Shown here: piece after piece, positions 52,210 through 61,356 of the stretch | How positions within the stretch are numbered: the stretch's first letter is position 1 | Layout of the letters: each line of letters starts with the position of its first letter | Notes under the pieces: generated by a model | The model's input: the letters and a program-made list of their open reading frames with translations, nothing else | Told to the model about the DNA's origin: nothing | The model's database searches: none | DNA from: Streptomyces sp. NRRL B-3428 | Lineage (GTDB): Bacteria; Actinomycetota; Actinomycetes; Streptomycetales; Streptomycetaceae | Length of the DNA: 64,000 nt | Assembly: GCA_000721375.1 (NCBI GenBank) | Contig: JOGW01000011.1 | Coordinates: forward strand, 1-64,000 | Direction of reading: 5' to 3' | Made by a program: the position numbers and the translations under genes

Positions 52210-52386
52210 CTAGAGCGCGGAGTCGAACGTGATCGGCTGCGACGGGCGTCGCCCCGGTACGTCGAGAATGCGCCCGGCGGAGCGCAGGGCGGTGGCCTCG
52301 CGAGTGTTGATCGCCGACAGCGGCGCGTGCTGCCGGTGCGAAGGCCGGACAGCCGACGCCTGCTCGGCCTGGGGCGTGCGGTTCAT
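52210..52386 (-). CDS. fxsA: FxSxx-COOH peptide precursor FxsA
   Basis: A 58-residue ribosomal peptide starting MNRTPQAEQASAVRPSH, with a leader-like helix (SAINTREATALRSAGRILDV) and a C-terminus PITFDSAL. The last five residues, F54-D55-S56-A57-L58, fit the FxSxx-COOH motif that defines this peptide family, in which the radical SAM enzyme FxsB is thought to join the Phe to a nearby side chain. GAGGAGA lies 9 bases before the ATG. It is divergent from fxsB (347-base gap), has its own likely promoter and ends at a strong hairpin. High Ser/Ala/Arg content, no Cys. Confidence 0.88.
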   Translation of the reverse strand: MNRTPQAEQASAVRPSHRQHAPLSAINTREATALRSAGRILDVPGRRPSQPITFDSAL

Positions 52387-52733
52387 GTTCGCGTGTCTCC
52401 TCGTCCCGCCTGCTGGGGCGGGTCCCGTAAACGGTCATAGACAGTTGCTACTGCCTACCCAAATCAACGACCGGTGGCCAAAAGGTCACCGTCCTACTTG
52501 CGCGAAGCACGCAGAGCATGCACCGCACCATCTTTTCATTCTGCGCAGAGACCCTGTCAATGCGCATGACAGCGGCTCCGTGACCAGTCTCTTTACCCAC
52601 CGAACGGAAGCAGTCCGCCCACCCCCGAGGACGCCGTCAACCGGTCAATCGTTCCACCAACTCCCCTACGCCTCATGCCGTATGGCCAAAAACGTGGTAA
52701 GCGCCGCTTGGGCGGTGCCCTAACCTGTGCTAA
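52387..52733. other. 347-base divergent control region between fxsA and fxsB
   Basis: Noticeably more AT-rich than its surroundings. It holds the fxsA promoter toward the left and, at its right edge, TAACCT (52721-52726) 7 bases before the fxsB GTG, suggesting a leaderless fxsB message. No gene seen inside it. Confidence 0.6.
52434..52462 (-). promoter_or_regulatory. Probable fxsA promoter
   Basis: Minus strand TTGGGT (52457-52462), 17 bases, TATGAC (52434-52439), about 48 bases before the fxsA ATG. It resembles a sigma-70-type promoter; the -35 is a weak match. Confidence 0.4.
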
Positions 52734-55700
52734 GTGACCGATTCCTCGGATTTCCCTCTCCAGCAGCTCGTACTCAAGATCCACAGCAGATGCGATCTTG
52801 CCTGCGACCATTGCTATGTCTATGAACATGCAGATCAGAGCTGGAAATCCCGCCCGGTGTTCATCGCCGACACCACCGTCTCGGCAGTAGCGGAGCGGCT
52901 GGCCGAGTACGCGCGCGCCAAGTCCCTGGAATCGGTCTCGGTCATCCTGCACGGCGGCGAGCCGCTCCTGGTCGGCCCGGCGCGTTTACGGGACATCTGC
53001 GAGGAACTCACCCGCACCATCAGTCCCGTCACCACTCTCGATCTTCGGATGCACACCAATGGGCTGCAACTGAACCAGCGAGTTCTGGACGTCTGCCTGG
53101 AATTCAACGTCAAGATCGGGATTTCGCTCGACGGCGACAAAGCGGCCAATGACCGCCATCGGCTCGACCGCCGGGGCCGCAGCAGCTACGACCGTGTCGT
53201 ACGCGCCGTGGACCTTCTGCGCACTCCCCGGTACCGCCCTTTGTACCTGGGACTTCTGTGCACGATCGACGTGGCCAATGACCCAGTCGACGTACACGAG
53301 GCACTCACTCGGCTCGATCCGCCGCGTATCGACTATCTGCTGCCGCACTCCACCTGGGACAACCCGCCTCCGTCCGGTCCATCGGAGTCTCAAACGCCTT
53401 ATGCCGACTGGTTGCTGAAGATCTTCGACAAGTGGACGGACCAGGGCAGAACCGTGCCGGTACGTACCTTCGACTCCGTTCTCAGCACCCTTCGCGGCGG
53501 CCCCAGTCTCACCGAGGCGATGGGGCTCGCTCCCTCGGATCTCGCGGTGGTGGAGACGGACGGCTCCTACGAGCAGGCCGATTCGCTGAAGACCGCCTAC
53601 GACGGCGCCCCGGCCACCGGATACGAAGTCTTCCGGCACGGTTTCGAGGAGTTCTCCCACCACCCGGGCGTACGCGCCCGGCAGGCCGGAATCAGCGGGG
53701 TGAGCGAACAGTGCCGGCGCTGCCCCGTGGTCGAGTCCTGCGGCGGCGGGCTCTACGCCCACCGCTTCAGCACCCAGCGGGGCTTCGACAATCCTTCGGT
53801 GTTCTGCGCCGACCTCAAGGCCTTCGTCGAGGGGGTCGCGGCACGCAGCACCGAGCACGAGCTGTCCCCGGCCGTCCACGACAGCGAGGAACTGCGTTTC
53901 GCCCAGGCCGAGTTGGACCGCACGCTGCTGGCTAAGGTGCAGGGCTCCGTCGCCGCGGAACCGGACTGGGACGAAGCCTGGAAACTGCTGCTCGCCCTCG
54001 ACGCCGAGCCCGGCGCCGCGCGTCCGCTCGAAACGGTGCTCACCCACCCCTACCTCCGCCCCGCCCTGCACCGCGCCTGGCACGGACCCGCGGATCTGCC
54101 GCGCTTCATGGCCGTCGTGGCCGCCACCGCGATCCGCGCCGGGCACTCCACCACCCTCTCCTGGGAGCAGCCGGGCGAGGAGCTGTATCTGCCGACGCTC
54201 GGCACCCTCACGCTCGGCCGGCCGGGCCGGGTCGCGGTGCAGGTGACCGGCGCGGGCTGGCTGGTGCGTGACGCGACGGACCGCGACTTCGTCGCAGCGG
54301 CGGAGTCCGGCCGATGGCGCCCTCTGCACGAGGTCGACACGGGCCGCGGCGGTCGCCTTCTGATCGACGACGCCGACCCCTGCCGCGACTGCTACCGGGT
54401 CCCCGCGACCCCGCCGCTGGACCCGTCCGAGCAGATCCGCTTTGGTCAACTTCTCGATTCCGGCGGCGAGTTGGCACGGAAGCTGCACCCCGACCACGCG
54501 GCAGGCCGTAACGCGCTCGCGCTCACCACCGTCACCCCCCTGGCGGCCGGTTCCGGTCTGCAGCTCGGCACCCACAGTCTGGGCGCCCTGGGGGTGGGCA
54601 CCGACTGCACACCGGAAGAGTTCGCCCGGTCCCTGCCCGGCACCGCCCGCCGCGCCCGCCTCACGGCACTGCGCGAAACCACGGACCTCCACCTGCTCGG
54701 CACCGGGGCGGGACGGCTCTTCGACGAGGTCTGCGCGGGGCTCGGCGAGGCCTCGTACCACCACGACGACACGCACCGGCGCCGCTCGGCCCTGGAGCGC
54801 GCACGCCTCGCCCTGGAGTCACTGGCCGAACGGCCCGAGGGCGAGCTCACACGGAGCGGCAGCGCGCTGGCCGACGAGTGGCGGGCCGAGCTCGACGGGC
54901 TCCTCGAACGGGAGGTCCGCGAGGGAAGCGACGCTGACGACGGCGACGTGGCAAGTGGATGGAGGCGGCTCGTACGCGGGCAGCAACTCACCGAATTGCT
55001 GCGTGACTTGGAGCTGCCGCCCGGCGGCGTCCTCATGGTCCATGCCTCGCTCGCGGGCACCGGCCTGCGCGACACCGATGTGCGGGACGCGCTGCGCACC
55101 GCACTGGGCCCGGACGGCACCCTGATCGTGCCCGCCTTCACCCCGGAGAACTCGGACACCTCACGGGCACATCTGGCCGAGATCGCCGACCTCACCGAGC
55201 AGGAGACGGCGGCGTACCGGGAATCGATGCTGCCGTTCAACCCGGAGACCACCCCGTGCCCCTCGATGGGCCTGCTCGCCGACTGCGTACGAAGCACCCG
55301 CGGCGCCGTCCGCAGCGCTCACCCCCAGACCTCGCTCGCCGGTCTGGGACCGCGCGCCGCGGAACTGCTCGACGGCCACGATCCGCACTGCCACCTGGGC
55401 GAGAACTCCCCGCTGGCGAAGCTGTACGCACGCGAGGACGCCCACATCCTGTTGTTCCGGGTGGGGTTCGAGGTGTGCAGCGCCTTCCATCTGGCGGAGT
55501 ACCTGATGGACGAGCCGCCGCCGCTGCGGACCTACCGCTGCGTGACAGGCGAAAAGGGCCACTGGATCTCGTACGAGGACAGGGCTCTGAACGACTCCGA
55601 TTTCGGTGCCGTCGGGGCGCTGCTGCCGGAGCGGGATTACAGGAAGATGGTATTCGCCGACAAAGCGGTGATTCTCATCCCCTTCCGGAAGGCGGTCGAC

Positions 55701-55745
55701 TTCGCGCGGGGGCAGTTGACCAAATCCCGCCAGGGAATGACGTGA
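52734..55745 (+). CDS. fxsB: FxsB radical SAM/SPASM maturase with inactivated HExxH region and AAC(3)-like domain
   Basis: A 1,003-residue fusion. Residues 1-290 are a radical SAM domain with C20-x3-C24-x2-C27 (SRCDLACDHCYVYEH), HGGEPLLVG and IGISLDG. About 320-365 hold the auxiliary-cluster Cys region (SEQCRRCPVVESCGGGLYAH). About 385-740 resemble the HExxH beta-hydroxylase extension of these maturases, but the place for HExxH reads GTARR (about 636-640), so it seems inactivated, as in the form called FxsBH. About 745-990 are an AAC(3)-type acetyltransferase fold (VLMVHASLAGTGL, GTLIVPAFTPENSD, HPQTSLAGLG, ILLFRVGFEVCSAFHLAEYL). GTG start. It probably forms the cyclophane in FxsA and might acetylate the product. 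Confidence 0.9.
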   Translation: MTDSSDFPLQQLVLKIHSRCDLACDHCYVYEHADQSWKSRPVFIADTTVSAVAERLAEYARAKSLESVSVILHGGEPLLVGPARLRDICEELTRTISPVTTLDLRMHTNGLQLNQRVLDVCLEFNVKIGISLDGDKAANDRHRLDRRGRSSYDRVVRAVDLLRTPRYRPLYLGLLCTIDVANDPVDVHEALTRLDPPRIDYLLPHSTWDNPPPSGPSESQTPYADWLLKIFDKWTDQGRTVPVRTFDSVLSTLRGGPSLTEAMGLAPSDLAVVETDGSYEQADSLKTAYDGAPATGYEVFRHGFEEFSHHPGVRARQAGISGVSEQCRRCPVVESCGGGLYAHRFSTQRGFDNPSVFCADLKAFVEGVAARSTEHELSPAVHDSEELRFAQAELDRTLLAKVQGSVAAEPDWDEAWKLLLALDAEPGAARPLETVLTHPYLRPALHRAWHGPADLPRFMAVVAATAIRAGHSTTLSWEQPGEELYLPTLGTLTLGRPGRVAVQVTGAGWLVRDATDRDFVAAAESGRWRPLHEVDTGRGGRLLIDDADPCRDCYRVPATPPLDPSEQIRFGQLLDSGGELARKLHPDHAAGRNALALTTVTPLAAGSGLQLGTHSLGALGVGTDCTPEEFARSLPGTARRARLTALRETTDLHLLGTGAGRLFDEVCAGLGEASYHHDDTHRRRSALERARLALESLAERPEGELTRSGSALADEWRAELDGLLEREVREGSDADDGDVASGWRRLVRGQQLTELLRDLELPPGGVLMVHASLAGTGLRDTDVRDALRTALGPDGTLIVPAFTPENSDTSRAHLAEIADLTEQETAAYRESMLPFNPETTPCPSMGLLADCVRSTRGAVRSAHPQTSLAGLGPRAAELLDGHDPHCHLGENSPLAKLYAREDAHILLFRVGFEVCSAFHLAEYLMDEPPPLRTYRCVTGEKGHWISYEDRALNDSDFGAVGALLPERDYRKMVFADKAVILIPFRKAVDFARGQLTKSRQGMT

Positions 55746-55848
55746 AACTGTCGATCCGTCAGGTTCTGTTCTGTGGAGCATGGTTGATCAGGCCGGGCGT
55801 CGCGTGCACCGGACGGTGTGCGGGCACCAGGAGCAGGGGGAACGGCGA

Positions 55849-57198
55849 GTGGAGATACCCGGGCGCACGGGGAGCGCGGACAACAGGCCCTATTTCTTTC
55901 TGAGTTACGCGCACACGCCACGCTCCGGCGCCAGTGACCAGGACCCGGACTACTGGGTGCACAAACTCTTCCGTGATCTGTGCGACCACATCATGGCGCT
56001 CACCGATCTGCCCGCCGGCACCCCCGCCGGATTCATCGACCGCGAGATGCGCTCGGGCCAGGGCTGGCCCGAGCGGCTCAGCGAGAACCTCGCGACCTGC
56101 CGGGTCTTCGTACCGCTGCTGTCCGCGCGCTATTTCGCCAGCGAGGACTGCGGCCGCGAGTGGTACGCGTTCAACGACCGGATGCGGGCGGCGAAGGACC
56201 GCGGTGCACGGTCCGTGGACGCGATCGTCCCCGCCCTGTGGACGCACGTCGGCTATGACCAACTGCCGGATTCCATCAGCCATATCCACCTGGAACGCAA
56301 CGCGTTCGGCATCCGCTACGCCACCACCGGGTTCTACGGCCTGATGAAACTGAACCGCTATCTGGACGAGTACGAGGAGGCCGTGCTCGGCCTCGCCCAT
56401 CAGATCGTGCGCGCCGCCAACGACTCGCCGCTCGCGCCCTGCCGGCCGCGGCCGTACGCGACCACGCCCAGCGCGTTCAAGCCGCGCGGCCACGGCCCCC
56501 GGCACATCCGGCTGACCGTGGCGGCCCCGACCGTCGACGACCTGCCCGTACATCGCGACCGGACGCCGTACGGGGACGATCCGCAGGACTGGAACCCGTA
56601 TCACCGCGAGTCGACGAGGCCCCTGTCCGAGCTGGCCGAGGAGGCGATCCGCTCGCTCGACTACCGGGTCACCGTCACCTCCTTCGACGACGAGGACACC
56701 GGCGGACCCGCGCCACAGCCGGCCGAGGGCGAAGCGCCCCCGCAATCCGGCGCCGAGCCGGAAGGGCCGCAGGCCGGGCATCCCGGCATCCTGCTCATCG
56801 ACCCCTGGGCACTCACCGAGGAGCTGCGCCGGCGCAGACTCAAGGCGTACGACTCGACGGCTCCCGCGTGGACCAACGCGATCGTGCCCTGGTGCCGCAG
56901 GGACGCCCAGTGCCAGTCCGAGGAGGGCGAGCAGCTGACCGAGGAGCTGTACCGCACCCTGCCCGGGATCCTGGAGCGCGGCCGGCGCACCGACTGCCGT
57001 ATCGCCGTGAACGGCGTTCCCTCGCTCAAGGCCTTCAACGACGTACTTCCGGCCGTCGTCGCCAACAGCACCCGGCACTACATGAGAAACGCCGAGGCCA
57101 GTCCGCCGCCCGGCCCCAAGTACACCAAGCCGCGCCTCGAAGGTCCGGTGAGCGGCGCGTTACTTCCCGAGCCACCCGACCACGGAGGAGCAGCATGA
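55849..57198 (+). CDS. fxsC: TIR-like protein FxsC
   Basis: A 449-residue protein. The N-terminal TIR-like domain starts DNRPYFFLSYAHTPRSG and has FVPLLSARYFASEDCGREWY, with a Glu (GREW) in the place of the catalytic Glu of NAD-cleaving TIRs. The C-terminal half is family-specific (HIRLTVAAPTVDDLPVHRDR, LSELAEEAIRSLDYRVTVTS, ILLIDPWALTEELRRRRLKA). GTG 55849 was chosen, with GGGGGA 6 bases upstream; ATG 55780 would add 23 non-family residues. It overlaps fxsT by 4 bases. A standard neighbour of FxsB; role unproven, perhaps an NADase or signalling effector. Confidence 0.87.
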   Translation: MEIPGRTGSADNRPYFFLSYAHTPRSGASDQDPDYWVHKLFRDLCDHIMALTDLPAGTPAGFIDREMRSGQGWPERLSENLATCRVFVPLLSARYFASEDCGREWYAFNDRMRAAKDRGARSVDAIVPALWTHVGYDQLPDSISHIHLERNAFGIRYATTGFYGLMKLNRYLDEYEEAVLGLAHQIVRAANDSPLAPCRPRPYATTPSAFKPRGHGPRHIRLTVAAPTVDDLPVHRDRTPYGDDPQDWNPYHRESTRPLSELAEEAIRSLDYRVTVTSFDDEDTGGPAPQPAEGEAPPQSGAEPEGPQAGHPGILLIDPWALTEELRRRRLKAYDSTAPAWTNAIVPWCRRDAQCQSEEGEQLTEELYRTLPGILERGRRTDCRIAVNGVPSLKAFNDVLPAVVANSTRHYMRNAEASPPPGPKYTKPRLEGPVSGALLPEPPDHGGAA

Positions 57199-60100
57199 CG
57201 GCCGCCCAGGACGGACGGATCATCACCTTCTACTCGTACAAAGGTGGCACCGGCCGCACCATGGCCCTGGCGAACTCGGCCTGGATCCTGGCCGCCAACG
57301 GCAAGCGGGTGCTCGCCGTCGACTGGGATCTGGAGGCCCCGGGCCTCGACCGCTTCTTCCGTCCCTTCCTGGACCCGAACGCCCTCGCGGCCACTTCCGG
57401 GGTCATCGACATCATCAACGAGTACGCGTGGGCCGCGACCACCGGCGGGCGGCGATCCGACAGCTGGCACCGGGACTTCGCGCACGTCGAACAGCACGCG
57501 GTCTCGCTGACCCCCGAGCGCTTCGGTCTGAGCTTCATGGACGGCGGTTCGCTCGACTTCCTCTCCGCGGGGCGTCAGGACCGTTCGTACTCGACGAACG
57601 TCTCCTCCTTCGAGTGGGACAACTTCTACGAGCGGCTCGGCGGCGGGCTCTTCCTCGACGCGTTACGCGAGGACATGAAGGCGCATTACGACTACGTCCT
57701 GATCGACAGCCGCACCGGCCTCTCGGACAACGCGGATATCTGCACCATGCAGATGCCGGACGTGCTCGTCGACTGCTTCACGCTCAGCGACCAGTCCCTG
57801 GACGGCGCGGCCGCCGTCGCCCGCAGCGTCGAGGACGCGTACCGCAAGCGCCGCATCCGGGTGCTTCCCGTGCCGATGCGGATCGACGAGGGCGAGAAGG
57901 AGAAGGTGGACGCCGGGCGCGCGCTCGCCCGTCTGAAGTTCGACGGGCTGCCCAAGCAGCCGGACGGCGAGCCCTTCAACCCCGAGGAGCTCGCCGCCTA
58001 TTGGGGCGCGGTGGAGATCCCGTACCGGCCCTACTACGCGTACGAGGAGACGCTCGCGACCGTCGGCGACGAGAGCGGTATCGCCAACTCGCTGCTCTCC
58101 TCGTTCGAACGGCTCACCGCGGTGATCTCCGACGGCACGGTGACCTCGCTGCCGCCGATACCCGAGGCGGTACGGCTGCGCTGTGTCGACGCCTTCACCC
58201 GGCGCCGTCCGCTCACCACCGCGGCTGCCGTATCGGTGGTGTACGCGGCGGAGAACCTGATGTGGGCGGACTGGATCGCCTCCCTGCTGCGCCGCTGTGG
58301 CTGCGACGTGACCCTGCACGACGTCTCGACCGGCCCCGTCGAGCGCCCCGAGTCGGGCACACGCACCCTCGTGCTGCTCTCCAACGCCTTCCAGAAGTCC
58401 CGGCACGGTACGGCCGCCTGGCGCACCGTCACCGGTCCCGCACGGATGGACCCGGTGGTCCCGGCGCCCTCGGCGGCGCGGGGTGCGGTGGTGTCGCTGC
58501 GGGTCGACGAGGTACGCCTGCCCGACACCCACCTCGACCACAACCCCGTCGATCTGCACCGGCTCGACGAGACCCAGTGCACCACCGCACTGCTCGCCGC
58601 GCTCGAACTGCCGGTCAAGACCGTCGACTCCAGCCCCACGGCGCCGCGCTTCCCCGGTACGACACCGGGGGTGTGGAACGCGCCGCAGCGCAACACGACG
58701 TTCACCGGACGCAACGTGGTCCTCGAGCGGGTGCGTGAGCAGCTGCGCTCCGGCATGTCTGTCGTACTGCCGCAGCCGCAGGCCCTGTTCGGGCTCGGCG
58801 GGGTCGGCAAGACACAGGTGGCGCTCGAATACGTGCACCGTTTCATGGCCGACTACGACCTGGTGTGGTGGATATCCGCCGAGGACACCGGCAACGTGGC
58901 GGCCTCGCTGGCCGAACTGGCCGGTCGACTCGGGGCCTCCGTCGGCGACGACATCAACGTGGCCAGCCAGGAAGCCGTCCATCTCCTCAGCCGTGGCGCC
59001 TCGAGCAAACGCTGGATCCTGGTGTTCGACAACGCCGACTCCCCCGATGCGCTGACCCGGTTCTTCCCCGCGGGCGGCGGCCACATCCTGGTGACCTCGC
59101 GCAACCAGTCCTGGGCGCAGCACGGTGCCTCGCTGCCGATCGACGTGTTCCAGCGCGAGGAGAGCATCGAGCATCTGACGCGGCGGGCCTCGGGGCTGAG
59201 CACGGAGGAGGCCGACAAGGTGGCCACGGCGGTCGGCGATCTGCCGCTGGCCGTCGAGCAGGCGGCCGCGTGGCTGGCCGAGACGGCCACTCCCATCGAC
59301 GACTACCTGCAGCAACTGGCCGACCAGACAACGGAGGTGATGGCCCTCAACAAGGCCGCCGACTATCCGCACCCGGTGGCCGCGACCTGGAACATCTCCA
59401 TCGCCCGGCTGAAAGAGCGCTCGCCTGCCTCCGTACGCCTGCTGCAGCTGTGTGCCTTCCTCGCACCCGAGCCCATCTCCTCCCATCTGCTCTACAGCAA
59501 GGAGATGATCGACGAGCTGAAGAAGGTCGATCCCACGCTCCAGGAGCGGCTGCTGCTCGGCCGGGTGATCCGGGAGATCGGCCGTTTCGCGCTCGCCAAG
59601 GTCGACCAGGTCAGCAACAGCATCCAGGTGCACCGTCTCGTACAGGCCGTGATCCGCTCGCAGTTGAACGAGGAGGAGCAGCAGCACGCACGGCACGTGG
59701 TGCACACCGTCCTCGCGGGCGCGCGCCCCGACGCCGACGAACCCATCGACGACCCGGAGACCTGGGCGCGCTTCGACACGATCTGGCCGCATCTCAACGC
59801 CTCCGACGCCCGCAACTGCCATGAGGCGGACACCCGCAGGCTGCTCATCGACCGGGTGCGCTATCTGTGGAAGCGCGGTGAGTTCACCGGTGCGCAGCTG
59901 CTCGCCGAGAACCTGCTCGCGCACTGGGGACCGCTGCTCGGCGAGGACGATGTGCAGTACCTGTACCTGCGCTGTCAGCTCGCCAACGTCCTTCGCTCCC
60001 AAGGGCTTTACATCGAGGCCCGCGAGATCGACGCCGAACTCCTGGAGCGCCAGCGCCTGGTCCTCGGCCCCTCGCATCCGCACACGTACGTCACCACGTC

Positions 60101-61160
60101 CAGCCTCGCCAGCGACCTCGCGGCCCTCGGTGCGTACAGCTCGGCGGTGGAACTGGCCCGTGAGGCGCACGAGGGTTTCAGCCAGATCTTCCACGAGTCG
60201 CACCGGCGCACCTTGAGCGCCGCCAACAACCTGGCACTCGCGCTGCGCATGGTGGGCCGTTACGGCGATGCCCGCACCCTCGACCAGGACACCTTCGACC
60301 GGCGTACGGAAGTGCTCGGCCCCGACCACCCGTACACGCTCGCCTCGGCCGCCCGGCTCGGGCGCGATCTGCGCGAGGTGGGCCGCTACACCGACTCGGT
60401 CACGCTGCTCTCGCGCGCCTACGACGCGCACAAGCGCATCCTCGGCAAGGAGTTCCCCGGCACGCTCAGCTGCGCCAAGTCCCTCGCCGTGTCGCTGCGC
60501 AGGTCAGGACAGCTGGAGGACGCCCGCAGGCTGACCGCGGCCACGCTCGCCCAGTACCGCAAGCAGTACGACGCCCACACCCCCGACTCGCTGGCCTGCG
60601 ACCTCAACATGGCGGCCGACCTGTACGCCGCCGACGAGCGCGAACAGGCCCGCGAGGTGGCTCTCGCGGCGCTCGCCGAGTACATGAAGGTGCCGGGCGA
60701 GGCCCACCCGTACACCCAGGCGGCGCTCAGCAACCTCGGGATCTACCACTGGGGTTGCGGGGACAGCCAGGAGGCGGAGCTGGTCTACCGGCGGGTGATG
60801 CCGCGGATGGCCGAGGTGCTCGGCGACCGTCATCCGCACACCCTGTTCACCCGCGCCAACCTGGCGAACGTACTGGCCGACCAGGGCCGTCACGAGGAGG
60901 CCTGGGAGCTCGACCGCTCGTGCGCCGAGGCCCTGCGCACCGTACTCGGCCCACAGCACCCCGAGACCCTCGCGGTCGTCAGCAACAGCGCCCTGACCCT
61001 GGAGGCCCTGGGCCGCGAGGACGAGGCCCGCGCCCTCACCGAGGAGTCACTGCTCGAACTGGGCCGCCAGCTGCGCCAGTTGGGCGAGAACAACGGCATC
61101 AGCCACTTCGCGGAGCAGCGGCGGCGCATCTACCGGGACTTGGAGCCGTTGGCGGTGTGA
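57195..61160 (+). CDS. fxsT: FxsT: ParA-like/TIR-like/NB-ARC/TPR STAND protein
   Basis: A 1,321-residue protein. Residues 1-310 are a MinD/ParA-like P-loop ATPase with deviant Walker A (FYSYKGGTGRTMALANSAW, Lys16) and DYVLIDSRTGLSDNAD. About 340-470 are a second TIR-like domain (VSVVYAAENLMWADWIASLL). About 505-780 are an NB-ARC domain with ALFGLGGVGKTQVALEY (P-loop near 532), RWILVFDNADS (Walker B) and GHILVTSRNQSW. About 880-1300 are TPR repeats (SHPHTYVTTSSLASDLAALG, DHPYTLASAARLGRDL, QHPETLAVVSNSALTLEALG). This is the FxSxx-COOH system TPR protein. As a STAND ATPase it probably assembles on sensing a ligand. ATG overlaps the fxsC stop. Confidence 0.9.
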   Translation: MTAAQDGRIITFYSYKGGTGRTMALANSAWILAANGKRVLAVDWDLEAPGLDRFFRPFLDPNALAATSGVIDIINEYAWAATTGGRRSDSWHRDFAHVEQHAVSLTPERFGLSFMDGGSLDFLSAGRQDRSYSTNVSSFEWDNFYERLGGGLFLDALREDMKAHYDYVLIDSRTGLSDNADICTMQMPDVLVDCFTLSDQSLDGAAAVARSVEDAYRKRRIRVLPVPMRIDEGEKEKVDAGRALARLKFDGLPKQPDGEPFNPEELAAYWGAVEIPYRPYYAYEETLATVGDESGIANSLLSSFERLTAVISDGTVTSLPPIPEAVRLRCVDAFTRRRPLTTAAAVSVVYAAENLMWADWIASLLRRCGCDVTLHDVSTGPVERPESGTRTLVLLSNAFQKSRHGTAAWRTVTGPARMDPVVPAPSAARGAVVSLRVDEVRLPDTHLDHNPVDLHRLDETQCTTALLAALELPVKTVDSSPTAPRFPGTTPGVWNAPQRNTTFTGRNVVLERVREQLRSGMSVVLPQPQALFGLGGVGKTQVALEYVHRFMADYDLVWWISAEDTGNVAASLAELAGRLGASVGDDINVASQEAVHLLSRGASSKRWILVFDNADSPDALTRFFPAGGGHILVTSRNQSWAQHGASLPIDVFQREESIEHLTRRASGLSTEEADKVATAVGDLPLAVEQAAAWLAETATPIDDYLQQLADQTTEVMALNKAADYPHPVAATWNISIARLKERSPASVRLLQLCAFLAPEPISSHLLYSKEMIDELKKVDPTLQERLLLGRVIREIGRFALAKVDQVSNSIQVHRLVQAVIRSQLNEEEQQHARHVVHTVLAGARPDADEPIDDPETWARFDTIWPHLNASDARNCHEADTRRLLIDRVRYLWKRGEFTGAQLLAENLLAHWGPLLGEDDVQYLYLRCQLANVLRSQGLYIEAREIDAELLERQRLVLGPSHPHTYVTTSSLASDLAALGAYSSAVELAREAHEGFSQIFHESHRRTLSAANNLALALRMVGRYGDARTLDQDTFDRRTEVLGPDHPYTLASAARLGRDLREVGRYTDSVTLLSRAYDAHKRILGKEFPGTLSCAKSLAVSLRRSGQLEDARRLTAATLAQYRKQYDAHTPDSLACDLNMAADLYAADEREQAREVALAALAEYMKVPGEAHPYTQAALSNLGIYHWGCGDSQEAELVYRRVMPRMAEVLGDRHPHTLFTRANLANVLADQGRHEEAWELDRSCAEALRTVLGPQHPETLAVVSNSALTLEALGREDEARALTEESLLELGRQLRQLGENNGISHFAEQRRRIYRDLEPLAV

Positions 61161-61356
61161 GGGGTGCGGGGGGGCAGGGGGCGGGGTGCGGGGTGCGGGC
61201 GTTTTGGCGGGCGTTGTGGTGAGCGTTGTCGTGGGCCGGACCGGCGAGGACCGGCCAGGATGCGCGGCCATGGCGCCCGCCGCCGTTTCCTTGTAGGGGG
61301 CAGCGGGAAATCACCGGGCACGCGGCCCGGACGCCCGGGCAGGGGGAGGCACCGGA

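Noticed and set aside
54978..55745. AAC(3)-like sequence considered as a separate aminoglycoside-resistance gene
   Set aside because: It is continuous in frame with FxsB with no internal stop or start signal; it is a fused domain, and resistance activity should not be assumed.
57663..60431. Minus-strand open frame of over 900 codons opposite fxsT
   Set aside because: Shadow of the fxsT coding sequence; composition is not protein-like and the codon bias favours the plus strand.
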